A stretch of DNA of 44,192 nucleotides. Origin: Ectocarpus siliculosus. Lineage: Eukaryota; Sar; Phaeophyceae; Ectocarpales; Ectocarpaceae. Positions 22,353 through 34,321 of the stretch are shown here, piece after piece (positions within the stretch are counted from its first letter, which is position 1; each line of letters starts with the position of its first letter). The position numbers and the translations under genes are program-made. The notes under the pieces are model-generated. The model had not been told where the DNA came from, did no database searches, and worked only from the letters and a program-made list of their open reading frames with translations. The stretch is from NCBI GenBank assembly GCA_000310025.1, contig FN649736.1, forward strand, positions 2,691,696 through 2,735,887, written 5' to 3'.

Positions 22353-25279
22353 AAGGTACCGTAACGGCCAAGATAACTGCCCAGTAAGAATGCAAGCGTG
22401 GTATGCATATGCGTATGGGAATTTACCGCTAGGGTGGGCAACCCCTCGGCCTGCCGTTGCAAAGCCTAACCTGTGACATAGTGGCAACGTCACAATGCAG
22501 TGTCAAGAGGTGATATTTCCCTATTTATGCACATTGCATGTTTCCGCCGTATTAGCACTTGGTATTCGGATGCCTTTTCGAATCGGGAATGAACTCGCTC
22601 CCTGTCGCCAGTTTCGAAAACTCTTCCTCGAGATGTTTTTACGCGTCAGGTTTGACGGCACCGCTGTTGATGCTTTCACTGATGGGTCCCCACCCCCTCG
22701 ACGCACGTCGCACGCTTTCCGACAGGAATGTAGCTGAGCAGATGAGCGCCGCTTTCGCACACCACTTTGTGAAAGTGCAAGAGTCGGGGCCTCCGTCTGT
22801 TGCCGAGTGTGACGTGGCGTTAACGGCAGTGCTGGACCAGTCTGATGCCGAGGCGCTGTACCCTAGCTAGGCCCGCGGAATTACAAGGGCTAATCTCGTC
22901 AACTCTAAGCGAACGACGATAATGGGCTTGGATATCCGACCGCAGGAGCAGAAAACCCACACTCGCGCTCGTTCGCAGTATGTCGAGAAGCCATTTTAGA
23001 GCTCCGGAGTAGCCGACGGCCAGGATCATCGGAGCGACAAGATCTACCAACATTTTAGCGTACTTTGGCGCGTAGTAGTTCCTGCTTGAAGTACTATGTA
23101 GATAGAACCACACCTATTTACTGCAGCGTGGAGTTTACCCCGCGTATTGTTGTGCGAGGCGCACGAACCACAGAAATGTGGATCCTCGGCCATACGTGCT
23201 GCTTGTGACGGTGTAGGCACGCGGTGGGGTGGGTTGTTTGCTCGATATTTATTTTTTAGTCTTCGTTTGGCGTGTTGTTTGTGTTATAATAGTATTATAA
23301 GTGTTCGTCGTATCACCTACCAACCGGCGCTTGCAGTCTTTATTTCCACACCGCACCGCTGTACGTAGCTAAGCGATTAGAGAGTTTATGCCCTAGTGGC
23401 AATCCGAGGTCTTGCATTGTGTTGAAGCGTGTAAGTTCACATCGTCCGTGCAACGCTCGCAGTTTTGACGTTGTACCGTCGTGTTCTTGTCTCTCTTGTG
23501 TAACTAAACAAGAGTTTCGGTCCTGGGTCACACAGAACTCCTCTACGGTGCACGTTCGCACCACAAGGGTCCAGTACGTATTTCCTCAAGGTTCCCTCGA
23601 GAAGCAATATCTCCTCCACGTATTATTGCTCGGCACGAATGCGCAAACCTGTTTGCGGGAGCTCGCAGTGGAGCCGCCAGAGTTGATGGGACGAAAACAG
23701 ACAACTCTGAAGACCCAGCAACTGCTCCACTCCGGACCTTGCCAGAACCCTGTTTTTTCCCCCGGGCACCTCGTAGTGTAACATAATTACAAAACACCAA
23801 TGCAGCTGAATTTTTTGGAGGCATCGCCGAAGAACGGTTACAGGCGAGGAACTGTTCCTGAGCGTGCAAGTGATACCAACCGAATGAATCACCTGCTTTG
23901 GGGGGCGTAGGCTTTCGATTTCGCCTGAGAAGATTGCTAGGTCGGAGACAATCTGCCCGGGACAACCTCCGAAACCCTATCTCCCAGGTGTAATCATGTG
24001 CTGCATGACGCAATATTCTTGTTTACTCTACATGCGGGACGAATGGCACATGCATGCGACGATACATAGATCAGTCATCAGGTTTTGCGGTGTGACTACA
24101 GCAAGGCGTTGGATCGCCTTGGGACTCGAGTAAACGAAATATCATCTCCCAAGATCTACTGTACACATGCATGCGGGAACGTCGTGGTTCGCAGAATTCC
24201 CCAAGAGGTACGCAGGTGCCAATGCGATTACATGTACGGGTTCACCAACCACACACCACCCATCCGCGCACGCGGTGAACAACAGCAGCACCCATCGTGT
24301 GTACTCAATCAAGGACGACCGTGCCTGCACGCCCAAGCGAGATAGACTATCTTGTGTGTGAGAGTCATTAGAGACCCCCTTCGATCGTACTTTTCTGCCA
24401 AACTTTGGTGCGGTCCTCTGTTGTTACAGCAGTACCTCCGTGCCTTCTCGCGGAAGCTACAGCGCCCCGCGATAGTTAGAGTTGAACTCGCGGCTCCAGC
24501 AAGAGTTTGTTCCGAACTGCTGTCTGTTATGTACAGTATGTGTACATCCATGCTGCGCTGCGAGGTTTCATGACGTTTTTTCGACAAGGGCAACTTCGAG
24601 CCGTATTGTAGGAGGCCGACGTTGCGGCAGGGAGTGAAGCCAGGAGGAGCAGTATTCTACTCTCGTGGGCATTAGCTGTTACTGCCGTTGGCGTAGCTGT
24701 GTTTGTGAGCAAGAGGTCCCGCGGGCTTCGGGAAGGAGGCGATCTTGGATTGCTTCTGAGGAGTTGTGGGAGCCCGTCGAATATACTTTTTCGATTGGCC
24801 ACACAAGTACGAAAGAGCCGTCAATAATAAAAATACCACACATCATAGGGAGAGCCGTCAATAGTTGAAGCCGAGAAACACATGTTTGTCGTCAAGTCGT
24901 CGCTTGCTCAATGATACTGGGTGTTCTTCACCCGAGGAAGAACCGCTTGTAGTGAAGTGTGAAGTGTGACAAATATGATCGGCTGATCGGTCGGGAAAAA
25001 ACCAGTTCTCTCGGCCAATCCTGTCTTTATTCATTTCAGGGGCCAATCAATGGCTTCTCATCAGGTCTGGGGCGGCGACAACAGCGTATGTAGCAGGCTT
25101 GGTTGTCGATCGCGCAGAGAACACAGAAGAGGAGCAACAGCGGATATGCGGATTGCATGGTTGCATGGCATCAAATGATACAACGCGGCGAGACACGTGC
25201 CGTTCCGGAAAATGGTGCGGAGCGTCAACCCGCCAACGTGCCATTGTGCCGACGTAGCCAGAGGAGGAGTCGAGATTCC
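22353..25279. other. Intergenic region, no confident gene
   Basis: Nearly 3 kb between the Zn2Cys6 gene and the DsbA-like gene. A 104-codon plus-strand frame at 22,559-22,870 is the longest open stretch but has no recognisable domain; it could be 3' untranslated sequence of the upstream gene. Around 24,625-24,800 a plus-strand frame would encode a short hydrophobic segment followed by basic residues, while an equally open frame runs on the minus strand, so neither is called. A short direct repeat (GAGCCGTCAATA) occurs at about 24,817 and 24,852. Confidence 0.45.
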
Positions 25280-28200
25280 ATGGGGCTTTGGTGCGCGCTT
25301 CATATCCTCCTCTGCATTGGCTTCCTGCTGAATGAATGCGTAGGCCTGGTCCTGTTTCCTTGCAGAGCCACGCTACGCTTGGATATGTCGGCGGCGGCAT
25401 CGTCATCCGTCAGGGATGCTGATAGCGTACGTGTTCAAGTTGTCAGCGATTTCGCGTGCCCCTGGTGAGTTCTGCTGCATTGACAGCAGTATGATACATA
25501 GGCACGCCTGCTCCTGCTGTGCACTCTCACCTCTCTCCATCTCATCCAAACAACGTTGGAGACGATATGTCGCCGCTCGAGCAACAACATAGAGGATAGA
25601 GGCGGGGGAAGGCGGGTATAGCGGGGGGTGGCCTTGAATGCAGTTCGCTATCCCCAAACAGCGAGTCACGAACACCCGATCATCCAACGACGAAGTGGGC
25701 TTCCTATTGAGCCCACCAGCAGAATCTGCTGGGAATCGATGACAGAGAATCACTCATCGCAGTGAAAGATCTATTGACCAACAACAGAGATCAGTCCGCG
25801 TTCATAAGGCGAAGCGCGTCGCACCCGACTGTGAAGTTCGGTAGGTAACTTCCTGGTTGGCGACCTCTGGCTACGTTATAGCAGTTGGTTTCGCCGCTTC
25901 CACAAGGTGATCGTATCACGGAGACCCTGCATTGGCGTTGTGTTTCTCACGCCTGCGATGCTACTTTAGACGATTGTGCCATGGACTATTTAGTAACCAT
26001 TGCTCGTCGACGGCATTGGCCTTCCTCTCCCCCACTCTCTCGTCTCGGTGCCTCTTTTTTTTTTATCGCGCACAGCACGTATGCATGTGCATGTATTACA
26101 ACAGCAGTACCAATATGTACAAATGTACTGTAAAACAAAGATATAACCACAGCAGTACTGGGGTCGCTATATGTAGTGCAGGGTGTGTCCAGAGATTTTA
26201 CCTGCACTATAGCGGGCACCTGCACTATTCAGGATCGAGGAAGAAGCTTAAATCTGTGTCAGCAGATTTCACCGGCACTAGACTATACCTAGCACCTGCA
26301 CTGCTCTAGACTAGATTGTAGCGCACCAGTACTGCTGTACTCATCGGTGCCAATGAGAGAGAGCCTCTGCAGCACCAATGTACAACTACATATGCCACTG
26401 TTGCAACGAGCTGCTACTGCAGTCACCAACGCACCAGGTAGAAGAAACTGCAATGCGCTCGCCCCCGTGGAGAGGAATGTATCGGCAAAAACGTCCTTGT
26501 GCTGTCACTCTTGCCGGTGGCATCATGTTTTATTGTGTTTGTGTGTATGTACATCATTCCTACATAGGGTTCCGCTATTTCGATCCCACTTGATTTCCGC
26601 ATGAACGCTCTACCCGGCAACTCAGCCCATCAGCACACGCCGCCCATGCCCGAACATGACTGTGCAGGTTAAACGCTCACACGACGGCTGTCTGAGCCGT
26701 GTGAGGCAGTTTTTTGTGTCGTGGTGCTGTGGGGTAATTTGCTTGCAACTATTGGCGTGGTGTGTGAAGAAAAGACTTGCGCACCAATCCAACGGAGATT
26801 GTCAGTACACTTCTCGGGGCGAGTGGGTTTTTCCCCACCACCGGGGTTTGCCTCATGCCTTTCCTGCCCACGTTCGTACATGAGTCCCAAGCAGCAAGCC
26901 CATCTCTTGCCGGAGCATAGCCAAATCAGGCTGGCGGATCGTGCCCTGTGTAGAATCGTTCACGCAGAAGCCGGCACGTCAGCTAGTCGACGCCCGAGAC
27001 AACAACAAATGTGGTCATGCTTGGACCTCGGTGCAGATCACACCATTTCGGCAAGGATAAACATCCGACTGAACGAGTCCGATACAGTAGACACAATGAA
27101 GCTTGAAGTTCCAAGACAACGAAAGGCCTATGCTTCGCCGCTGCCGGCTTGAACCCCGTGGCCCCCTGAAACGCGACCCCTACCATGCACAACAAGGCTA
27201 TGACAGAATAATACCACCTCTAACAAACAGGGGATGTGCCGCCGAAGCTGCAACGGAATTCATTCACACGGTGTATTTCTCATACTTTTTTCATAGAGGG
27301 TCACCTGCTGCCTTTTGGGTGGATGTGCCTTCCTGATTGTAGTCTAAACGCTGTGCGTTCCTTGTAGGTGCTATGTGGGAAAGGCACGCCTCGGCGCCGC
27401 GATCGAGGCCTTCGAACGATCGTCCACCTCAGACGGCAAGGGAAGGGCGCGGGTACAGGTCTCCTTCAGTCCCTACATGATCGATCCTCGCACGCAGCCG
27501 GGCGGCGAGGAATACCTGGTGTACAACAAGCGGCGGTGGGGAGGGGACGGCTGGACGGCTTCCTTGAAGAGGTGAGTCGTTGTACACTCGTACTTGACGA
27601 GAACAAGTATATATATGCGCTTGAGAGTTGCCCGGATTGTACACCGTACGGTGTGGGGAGGCGTGTATTTCGAGCGTAACGCGTACGCTCACTCTGGCTG
27701 TTCGCTTCGCCATGCATGACACTCATGCCTGCAACGCCATCGAAACGAAGAAAGTGGCGCAACTCTGGCCGAGGCTCTTTTGTGCCGTTGTCCGGTGGAG
27801 CTCAAGCATAAGGATGACCCCGGTCGCCGTCGAAAGGTGTGGGCGACACCAGTGTTGATTCGCGGCGCCGCTGATGAAGCTACTATAATACTGCTGTCTT
27901 GTTACTTTTATGCTGCCGGCGTTATTACCAATCACGAGCAGATCTTCCAAGAAAGACGGGTGCGATTTTGCAAAATGGGAGACTTGGCCCAACTCCCTCC
28001 TCGCGCACAGGCTGCAGAAGTTCGCCGATAGCGCTGGGAAAGGTGACCAGGTAGGACTCGCACACGGAGCAACGGCTCTCTACACTACTAAGGGTGGTTG
28101 CAGACACTCGATACTGCTTTCCTTTCGTGTGCTGAAACCTACAGTGAGTGTTATTCGTTGAAGAAATCTTCCTCTTCGCGGATATTTTGACCCACAACCA

Positions 28201-28773
28201 CTCATGATAGCACGGCCTCTCATGCAGCAGATGCAGCGTCGGTCGCCGCTTCTAGAACGTTATATTTGCTGCGTGTCCCTAAAGCTTGGCGCCGATCACA
28301 CGCAACTACCTCCCGTTCCTGCGGGTTTACCATTCCGTGGTGCCTACTCCCACTCCCACAAGTGCGAAACCTTGAGTTCCCCCCCAACACCCTCACACGA
28401 GCAGGTGAACAGCCTGGTGTTTCAGACGATCTACGAACGAGGGGGAAACGCCTCTGATCTCGAAACCCTGGTGTCTCTGGCCGCGGAGGCCGGTCTATCC
28501 CCCGCGGAAGCTAGCGCCTACCTCTCCTCGCGGGAGGGAGAGGAAGACGTCCTCCAAGATGATCACACGGCCAAGACCGAGCTCGGCGTCACCGGAGTTC
28601 CATGTTTCATAGTCCGGGGAACCGGGGGGCGGGAGTCTGGGAGCGGGACTCCTGACGACGCCGTTGGTGGTGGCAGTGTGGGCGGTGCTGGACAATCAGA
28701 AATCGTTCTGAATGGAGCCGTTGCGCCCGACAAGCTGTTGCGGGCCTTTGAGTCTGTTCGTCGGCTGGGATAA
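25280..28773 (+). CDS. DsbA/FrnE-family thiol-disulfide oxidoreductase, four exons
   Basis: Exons 25,280-25,464, 27,368-27,571, 27,942-28,050 and 28,405-28,773 join in phase (2, 2, 0) to give 288 residues, about 60 more than bacterial FrnE-type proteins. The first ~25 residues are strongly hydrophobic and look like a secretory or organelle-targeting signal; a second possible start is the Met at about 25,387, just before the conserved domain. The thioredoxin-fold motif DFACPWCYVGK holds the CPWC active site; its Trp codon is split by intron 1. Further family signs are WGGDGWTASLKR, FAKWETWPNSLLAHRL, an IYERGGNASDLETL helix and LGVTGVPCFIV, which contains the conserved cis-proline loop. A Gly-rich insert follows before the C-terminal helix. 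The family oxidises, reduces or isomerises disulfides; the substrate is unknown. Intron 1 (1.9 kb) carries a MITE. Confidence 0.82.
26149..26338. mobile_element. MITE-like element with 13-bp terminal inverted repeats
   Basis: The 190-bp segment begins ACAGCAGTACTGG and ends with its exact reverse complement CCAGTACTGCTGT. Inside, several copies of GTGCAGG/CCTGCAC and an AAATCT...AGATTT pair make it self-complementary. It codes for nothing, and a target duplication is not evident. Positions 26,167-26,229 match the window's left edge in reverse complement. Related ends (ACAGCAGTAC) appear near 26,101 and 42,733. It lies in intron 1 of the DsbA-like gene and is probably moved by a transposase supplied elsewhere. 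Confidence 0.65.
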
Positions 28774-29780
28774 GAGGCGAGCTCCCGCGACTTTGCTCCG
28801 TATACACGTGTCTTCCGGAGTCAGTCATGGTGCAACGAGCCTCGGTTGTCTTGGGTTTGTGGCTCCCATGGTGCCATGCGTTCTTGGACGGACGAGGAGG
28901 ATGGATGCCCGGTTGTACCACGATGATCACCCGAGCTACAACTAGCGTTGTGCATAACTCGGGTTGTGTCGGGTAGGGCTACTTTCGTTTGCAATGAGAA
29001 TGTGAGCGACATCGTCTTCGGCTTTTTCGCGTATTAACGCAAAGACGGACAAGTGACCGAGCGGCTGGGGCGTCGCGAATACTGCTGCCGGAAGTTGTGG
29101 AGGTCAACGTAAGTACAGTACATGTACCCTTGCCTCCGAAACGGTTACACCACCACGCAACAAGATTGCGCCGCGCACGAACTCCGGAGGCCATGAATTT
29201 CATGAAAAGCCAGACAGGCCGGTTGTTTCGTCAACGACTCGTTTTCTTCCCTAATTGGGGTACTTCTTGTCAAACTCCTGGCGTAGCTATTAGATGTCTT
29301 ATCGAACACCCAAAGAGAGGCCTGACCTGCTTGGAGAAGACGCCAACCAAGCGAGAGAGGGTTCAGTCTACCGCTGTTGCTCCACGAAAGTTTCAGCGCA
29401 AATCGACCGTGTAACAGCAGTAGTTGCTTTCGTCGGGCAAGGGCACCACCGTGGTCATGGGTGTGATATCAAAGATAGGGGCGAAATTCGGCTGGGTTGC
29501 AATCTGCCATCTATCTACACACGCGCCGATCTCCTTCTAAAAAGGCTAAACAGCTGTTCGCCCGACGCTGCTACCGCACCTCGTTCGTGGAACGCTTTGC
29601 ACAGAAAAAAATGAACCAAGGACTGACGAAACCCGTCCATTTGTGATAAGCGGCGCAATCGTCGGGCGTGCCGTTCGACAACCCGCTACGCTCCACCCCC
29701 CCCCCCCCCGGCCAGTAACGGAGAGAACCCCTCCCCGCCTACGCCCTCGTCTGCTCTCGATTTCGGTCTGCGTACACAAA
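28774..29780. other. Convergent intergenic region between the DsbA-like and glutaredoxin genes
   Basis: About 1 kb between two stop codons that face each other. No gene is recognised. It presumably holds both 3' untranslated regions. A C-rich run lies at 29,694-29,709. Confidence 0.5.
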
Positions 29781-32418
29781 TCAGCCGTCCAAGAGCGTCT
29801 TGAGGGCGCCGCTGCTGTTGGCTGCCTGCACGGCGTCGTTACCCCCGACGTGCGTGCCTTTCACGAACACGTTCGGAACAGTGGTCTGTTCGGAGGACGG
29901 GCCAAGGGGGGGCGGGGCGGGAGAATTCAAGACAAAACAAGCATGCGGGTTGCTTGGGTTTATGTATAGCGCAGTCGGTGCCAACCAACACAAGCAAACG
30001 ACGCACGCGGTTTTGCACTATTTAGGAACAGACCGGGGCCATCCGAACGCGTACGAGGGCAAGATCAAGCACGGGGGGTGCGTTTGGGGGTGGTGGCTGG
30101 GAGGAGAAGCGACGGCGGCGTACGCAACAATCACGACGCTGCCTGATGGGCAAGGTCTTAAATGAAGCCTTCCTTTGGCGCACGCCACCGACAGAAGAAC
30201 CACAAAAGCTATCACTTGCAGCTGCACGTTGCTTCCGTACACACACGCTCAAACTTGACAAGAACCTTGTGGTAGTCTGCAAGTGGTGAACCCAGAAGAG
30301 GCTCTGAAGCGTGTGACTAAGCGCTTTCCGTCCGGTCCTCCCGTCAAAATACCCCCTCGCACATCGGGGATTGGAAGCTTCATGCTCGTCCCTCTCATGA
30401 CGTATCATTTTTTTCCGCGCTATGTATCATTCCTATGCACCCCTTCTCCGTTCTTACCTGCCCCGTCTTCGCTCCGAGAATAGCCTGGATGGCTTCGCCG
30501 TCGTCTGTGGGGGCACAGGGGTAGAGACGAGGTGGGGGGGGGGGGGTCACGAGCACGACGTGCGTGTGAAACTTCGAAAACAGCCTGGGTCCGCGACTCG
30601 AGGGCTCGCTGCTCCGCGCCGTTCACAGGTCAAGGCTGCGCGATGTGCCTTGCGTGCGGGCGTTCTTTCCCGCAGCAAAATATGCTGAAAAAAAACAATC
30701 AGGGCTGCAAAAACCTAGTCGCCAACTTCACACCTACAGCCAAAACCTAAGACCGTACGCAGATCACCGCAAAACACGTAGCACACAGCCCGTTCGAGGC
30801 CCACCACCACCATCACCAACGCGCACAGAGCAAGCGGTAGCCATGGCAAATGCCCACCGGCGTGGGCGGGTTTTCTCGAGCTGCCACGCTCTACCGTAAC
30901 GCGGACAGCAAGAAGAAGGGGTGCGCGTACAGTAACCGCTTTGGGTTGGGTGACTCACCCATCTGGTCTAGCTCGTACACCGTTGCGTCAACTCCCAGCC
31001 CTGCGAAGAGGTTTTTGGTTCTGGTGCAGAAGCTGTTGCCGTCGTCGTCGTCGTCGTTGCCCACATACAGACACACCAAGACGCGCACGTGCGGTGGTAT
31101 CAACGAACGAACAAACAAAGAGGAACGAGAGAGAGGGGGGGGGGGGGGGGGGGGGGACAAACGAAGGAACCAAAAAAAAAAACCCCCGCCGGGTTAAAAG
31201 GGAAGCCCCCGGGAAAAAAGAAGGGGACCCCGGGGGGGGGATCCCTGGGAAAAAAAAAACCCGGGGAAAAAAACCCCAAAAAAAAAAACCTTCCCTTTTC
31301 CCTTCCCCCCTTTTTTTTTTGGGGGGAAGGGGGAACGCCCTTTCCCCCGGGGGGGGCCTTTCACCACTTGAGGCAAAAAAAAATTTGGCCCCTGCAACCC
31401 AAAAAAAAGGATCCCCCCCCGATTGGCGGGGAAGGGCTATTGGTTTCCAAAACCCCCAAAACATTTGCAAAAATTTTTGAAAAAAATTTCTTTTCTTTTG
31501 GGGGGGGGGGGGAGGAAAAAAAATCGGAGGCAACCCCACCGGGGCGGGGGTTGGATGGTACTTTTTGCNNNNNNNNNNNNNNNNNNNNNNNNNNNNNNNN
31601 NNNNNNNNNNNNNNNNNNNNNNNNNNNNNNNNNNNNNNNNNNNNNNNNNNNNNNNNNNNNNNNNNNNNGAAAAAAAAAAGGGGAAGGGGAAAGGGGGGGG
31701 GGGGGGGGGGGGGGCGACGACGGACGGAGCACAGTACAAGAACGCCTGCCAGGTTACGAGGCAAGCTCCAGTGACAAATGAAGGCGACCTCGGTGGCTGG
31801 ATCCATGGCATAAAAAGATCCATGGCATAAAAATCCGAACGAAGAGAACCTTCCAGTTTCACTTCCACGCTATTTCTATTGGTGGTAAGTGGTACTGCCA
31901 TTCTCGTCAGGTTGGTCCTTCTACAACTTGATGCAAACGAAAATTCGGCCCATGCAACCAGCAAAACATGATCCCGCAGCGATTGCCGGGTAAGGCCTAT
32001 CGGTTTCCAGACGTCACTAAGCAGTTGCAACAATTGTTGAGCAAGATTTCATTCATGTTGGGGGAGGGTGCGAGGACGAGAAATCGGAGGCGACCCACAG
32101 CGGTCGTGCGTTGCATGCTACGTCTTGCCAGCTAACCATGCCGTTCTTCGCAGGAAACGCAGCACTGGAGCGCACGGTGACTTGTTTTACGCAACTGCCC
32201 AGGCCACCACATGTACGCTTGTTGCGTCGCGGGGGTTGGTGTGACGCGCTTCCTATCAGCTGCGGCTGCTGCCGCCACCGCGCTCAGGGGCGGCTCGTAT
32301 GACTATTTACACTTGAGCAATAAATAACCGCAGCTGGCACTCACGGGCAGTACGACTTGGAGAAGACAACCACGTTGTTGCTGTCGATCTCCTTTTCCAC
32401 GAAGTCCACCGAGTTCAT
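29781..32418 (-). CDS. Dithiol glutaredoxin, four exons
   Basis: On the minus strand, exons 32,418-32,345, 31,032-30,959, 30,504-30,458 and 29,885-29,781 join in phase (2, 1, 0) to exactly 99 residues, the usual length of a class I glutaredoxin. Exon 1 ends in VVVFSKSYCP and exon 2 starts with FC, so the active site is CPFC, split by intron 1. TVPNVFVKG with the conserved cis-proline, GGNDAV for glutathione binding and a C-terminal LKTLLDG helix follow. The protein would reduce protein disulfides or glutathione mixed disulfides using glutathione. An AG acceptor lies 4 bp before the ATG, so an upstream exon, untranslated or adding a targeting peptide, is possible. The scaffold gap lies in intron 1 and does not touch coding sequence. 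Confidence 0.88.
31157..31568. other. Low-quality duplicate of 31,715-32,128 (assembly artefact)
   Basis: After a poly-G run (31,134-31,156) the sequence turns into stretched homopolymers. Aligned by eye it is a smeared copy of the clean sequence on the far side of the gap. For example, CTTGAGGCAAAAAAAAATTTGG corresponds to the clean stretch at about 31,927-31,947, and GGCTATTGGTTTCC to GGCCTATCGGTTTCC near 31,995. Order and spacing agree over about 412 bases. It is not independent genomic sequence, and frames read in it are meaningless. Confidence 0.85.
31569..31668. other. Scaffold gap (100 N)
   Basis: Exactly 100 N, the usual placeholder for a gap of unknown size. Evidence on both sides indicates that the two contigs overlap, so the real gap length is negative. 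Confidence 0.97.
31669..31714. other. Low-quality duplicate of 31,105-31,156 (assembly artefact)
   Basis: The right contig starts with an A/G homopolymer string leading into a G run. This is a smeared copy of the clean AACGAACAAACAAAGAGG... sequence before the poly-G on the left contig. Reliable sequence resumes at about 31,715. Confidence 0.75.
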
Positions 32419-33434
32419 CGACCTGGCGAGGAGGGAAGGAGGACAGACAGGCGACGCGTGTGTAACGACAATCCGAATGTGGTCAAAGACCCCCCAGCCA
32501 ACACCCAAAGAAGGGCTCTTGGCCAACGTTTTCGTGTTTTATGATGGTGGCGATTGTTCTTGGCACAAGCGTCATGAATGAGCCCACGGTACGGGTGAGT
32601 TCGGGATCGAGAGGCCCTCTAATGGTGGTGAATTCGGTTCGTCGCTGCTTCTACTGGCGGTTCTGGTCTTACTGCAAAATGTTGGAAAAGCGCACAGCAG
32701 TAGTCTAGTCGTCAGTTGTTTCGTTCCCGGCCCATCCAATCTGGACGGCAAGCCCTTAAATGTTCGAGTACACCTGGAGGGCGGATCAGCCTGGGGTCAC
32801 TCGAAAGGACTCCGGACAGAGTTTCGGGGATACACTCCCTCGACAACGTCTCCACCGAACCCCGAGCATTCTAAGGATTGAACACCGTTCAAAACGGTGT
32901 AGCGATGACCAAGATTCGATCTCGCGACCTCGACAACCATTGTTTAGACCACGGAGGGGTTGACACAGAAAGCGCCCACACTATGGTTTTGTTTACGTTG
33001 GGAAACATCGCACGTGAACGTGGTGGCTTCGAGAGCTGCCGCAGACCTTTTCGCGGCGAAATAGGGAAGGACTCCTCCTTACACGTCTACACGTGAACCT
33101 GCTACATCAAATGTTAAAGTACCGCTTGGAAGGCACCTGGACATGTGTCGAGGGGTGAAATGTGAAATGCACATGTAGGCCTCACCGGAATACCAGATTC
33201 TCTATAGAAAAACTCTAGGAAGCGGTGTGATGTACATGTACACATGGATGACAGCTACTGTTGGGTAAGTTGGGTTTGGGAACTCACGTGGTGAACTTTG
33301 CCTGTCGCTGGCTTGGGAAGGCGGTAGCGCTCGCTGCTCGGACGATTGTGCTGCCTGCGAAGGAAGAAACCGCCACCCGTCTCATCATGGGGTTTGCATA
33401 GAACCTGGCACAGAAGTAGTGGAGGGTGAGGTCG

Positions 33435-33468
<34 letters not shown>

Positions 33469-34236
33469 CAACGGGTGTGAGAGTGCGGCAGACAGGCATA
33501 ATTGACACGACATACGCATAGTAGAGAGAGAGAAAGAGAGAGAGAGAACAAAGAGACAGAGAAAGTAATCATGTTATCAATCGATTAGTGCTGTGGGTGT
33601 GCTCGTGAATTCGGGGAAAGGTCACTGCACCCCAAAAAGTTTGCAACCCTCTGAAGAGAGCACAAGCGACCACAATCGTCAACAGCGGGGGGTATATCAC
33701 TGCTAATAGTCTTGTATGTTGGTGAAGCGATGGTCGTTTCGTAGACCGATGCTGCTGCGTTTGATCTGCGATGCATATGCATCATAGGTGAAGCTAAAGC
33801 TCACCATGACTGAAGCGACAATGGTGCCGCATGGTGCCTATCGTGGTCATGTTTTGCTGCCAGTATTTAGGCATTGAAGAATAGTGAACACCTTGCACTA
33901 GAGGCGTACAGGCTCATTTAACGCCCTGCGTGAGCCCTCACATCGTAGCATGCTCGCAAGCATCATCACTTGCACGTGCATGATGAGGCGAGCTGAGAGC
34001 ACTCTTCATGTCGGAACTTCGTTTTTCTCAGCTGGTTTTTCTTGCCACTGCAAAGCGGCATCTGCCATCATCTGCATATTGTACCGATATCACTTACCCA
34101 ACGGACGAGCCAAAGAGGAAGAACAAGTTCAGGACCGGCCTCATGGTGGTGTGCTGTTGTGACGAGAGTTAAAGAGGACACGGAGACGGTGGGCAGCTGT
34201 CAAAGATGTCTCTTGTTTGATCCGCGTGTGACACAG
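32419..34236. other. Intergenic region between glutaredoxin and the MULE; GA microsatellites
   Basis: No gene is recognised. It should contain the glutaredoxin promoter (transcribed leftwards). A GA dinucleotide run lies at about 33,437-33,467, with a second, imperfect one at 33,521-33,555. On the minus strand around 32,900-32,950 there is a tRNA T-arm-like B-box (GATCGAATC) with a weak upstream A-box, possibly a tRNA-derived repeat, but no cloverleaf can be drawn with confidence. Confidence 0.5.
34226..34236. repeat. Target-site duplication of the MULE, left copy
   Basis: GTGTGACACAG recurs at 41,679-41,689 just outside the right terminal repeat. Eleven bases fits the 8-11 bp duplications of Mutator-like elements. 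The motif is nearly palindromic, so part of it could instead belong to the terminal repeats. Confidence 0.7.
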
Positions 34237-34237
34237 C

Positions 34238-34321
34238 GCCGGTCGTGCATACGCCAAAGCTGGCGAGATAAAAAGGTTCTCCAGCTGGAAAACGCCTCCC
34301 AGAACCACAGCCTACAACGCC
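34238..34321. repeat. MULE left terminal inverted repeat
   Basis: 84 bp starting GCCGGTCGTGCATACGCC. Its reverse complement is at 41,595-41,678 with a single mismatch (AGCC against ACCC near the inner end). An internal GGTTCT...AGAACC pair lies inside each copy. Confidence 0.92.

Noticed and set aside
22559-22870. 104-codon frame as the last exon of the Zn2Cys6 gene
   Set aside because: The conserved C-terminal block already reaches a stop at 22,350-22,352 without splicing; no family resemblance beyond it.
25760-25880. Possible 5S rRNA-like segment
   Set aside because: A few short words look similar, but no consistent 5S secondary structure can be drawn.
29040-29110. tRNA A-box-like motif (GACCGAGCGGCTGGGGCG)
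   Set aside because: No B-box or acceptor stem at the right distance.
30988-31806. Long open frames on both strands across the N gap
   Set aside because: They are made of homopolymer-smeared sequence and N; the underlying bases are artefacts.
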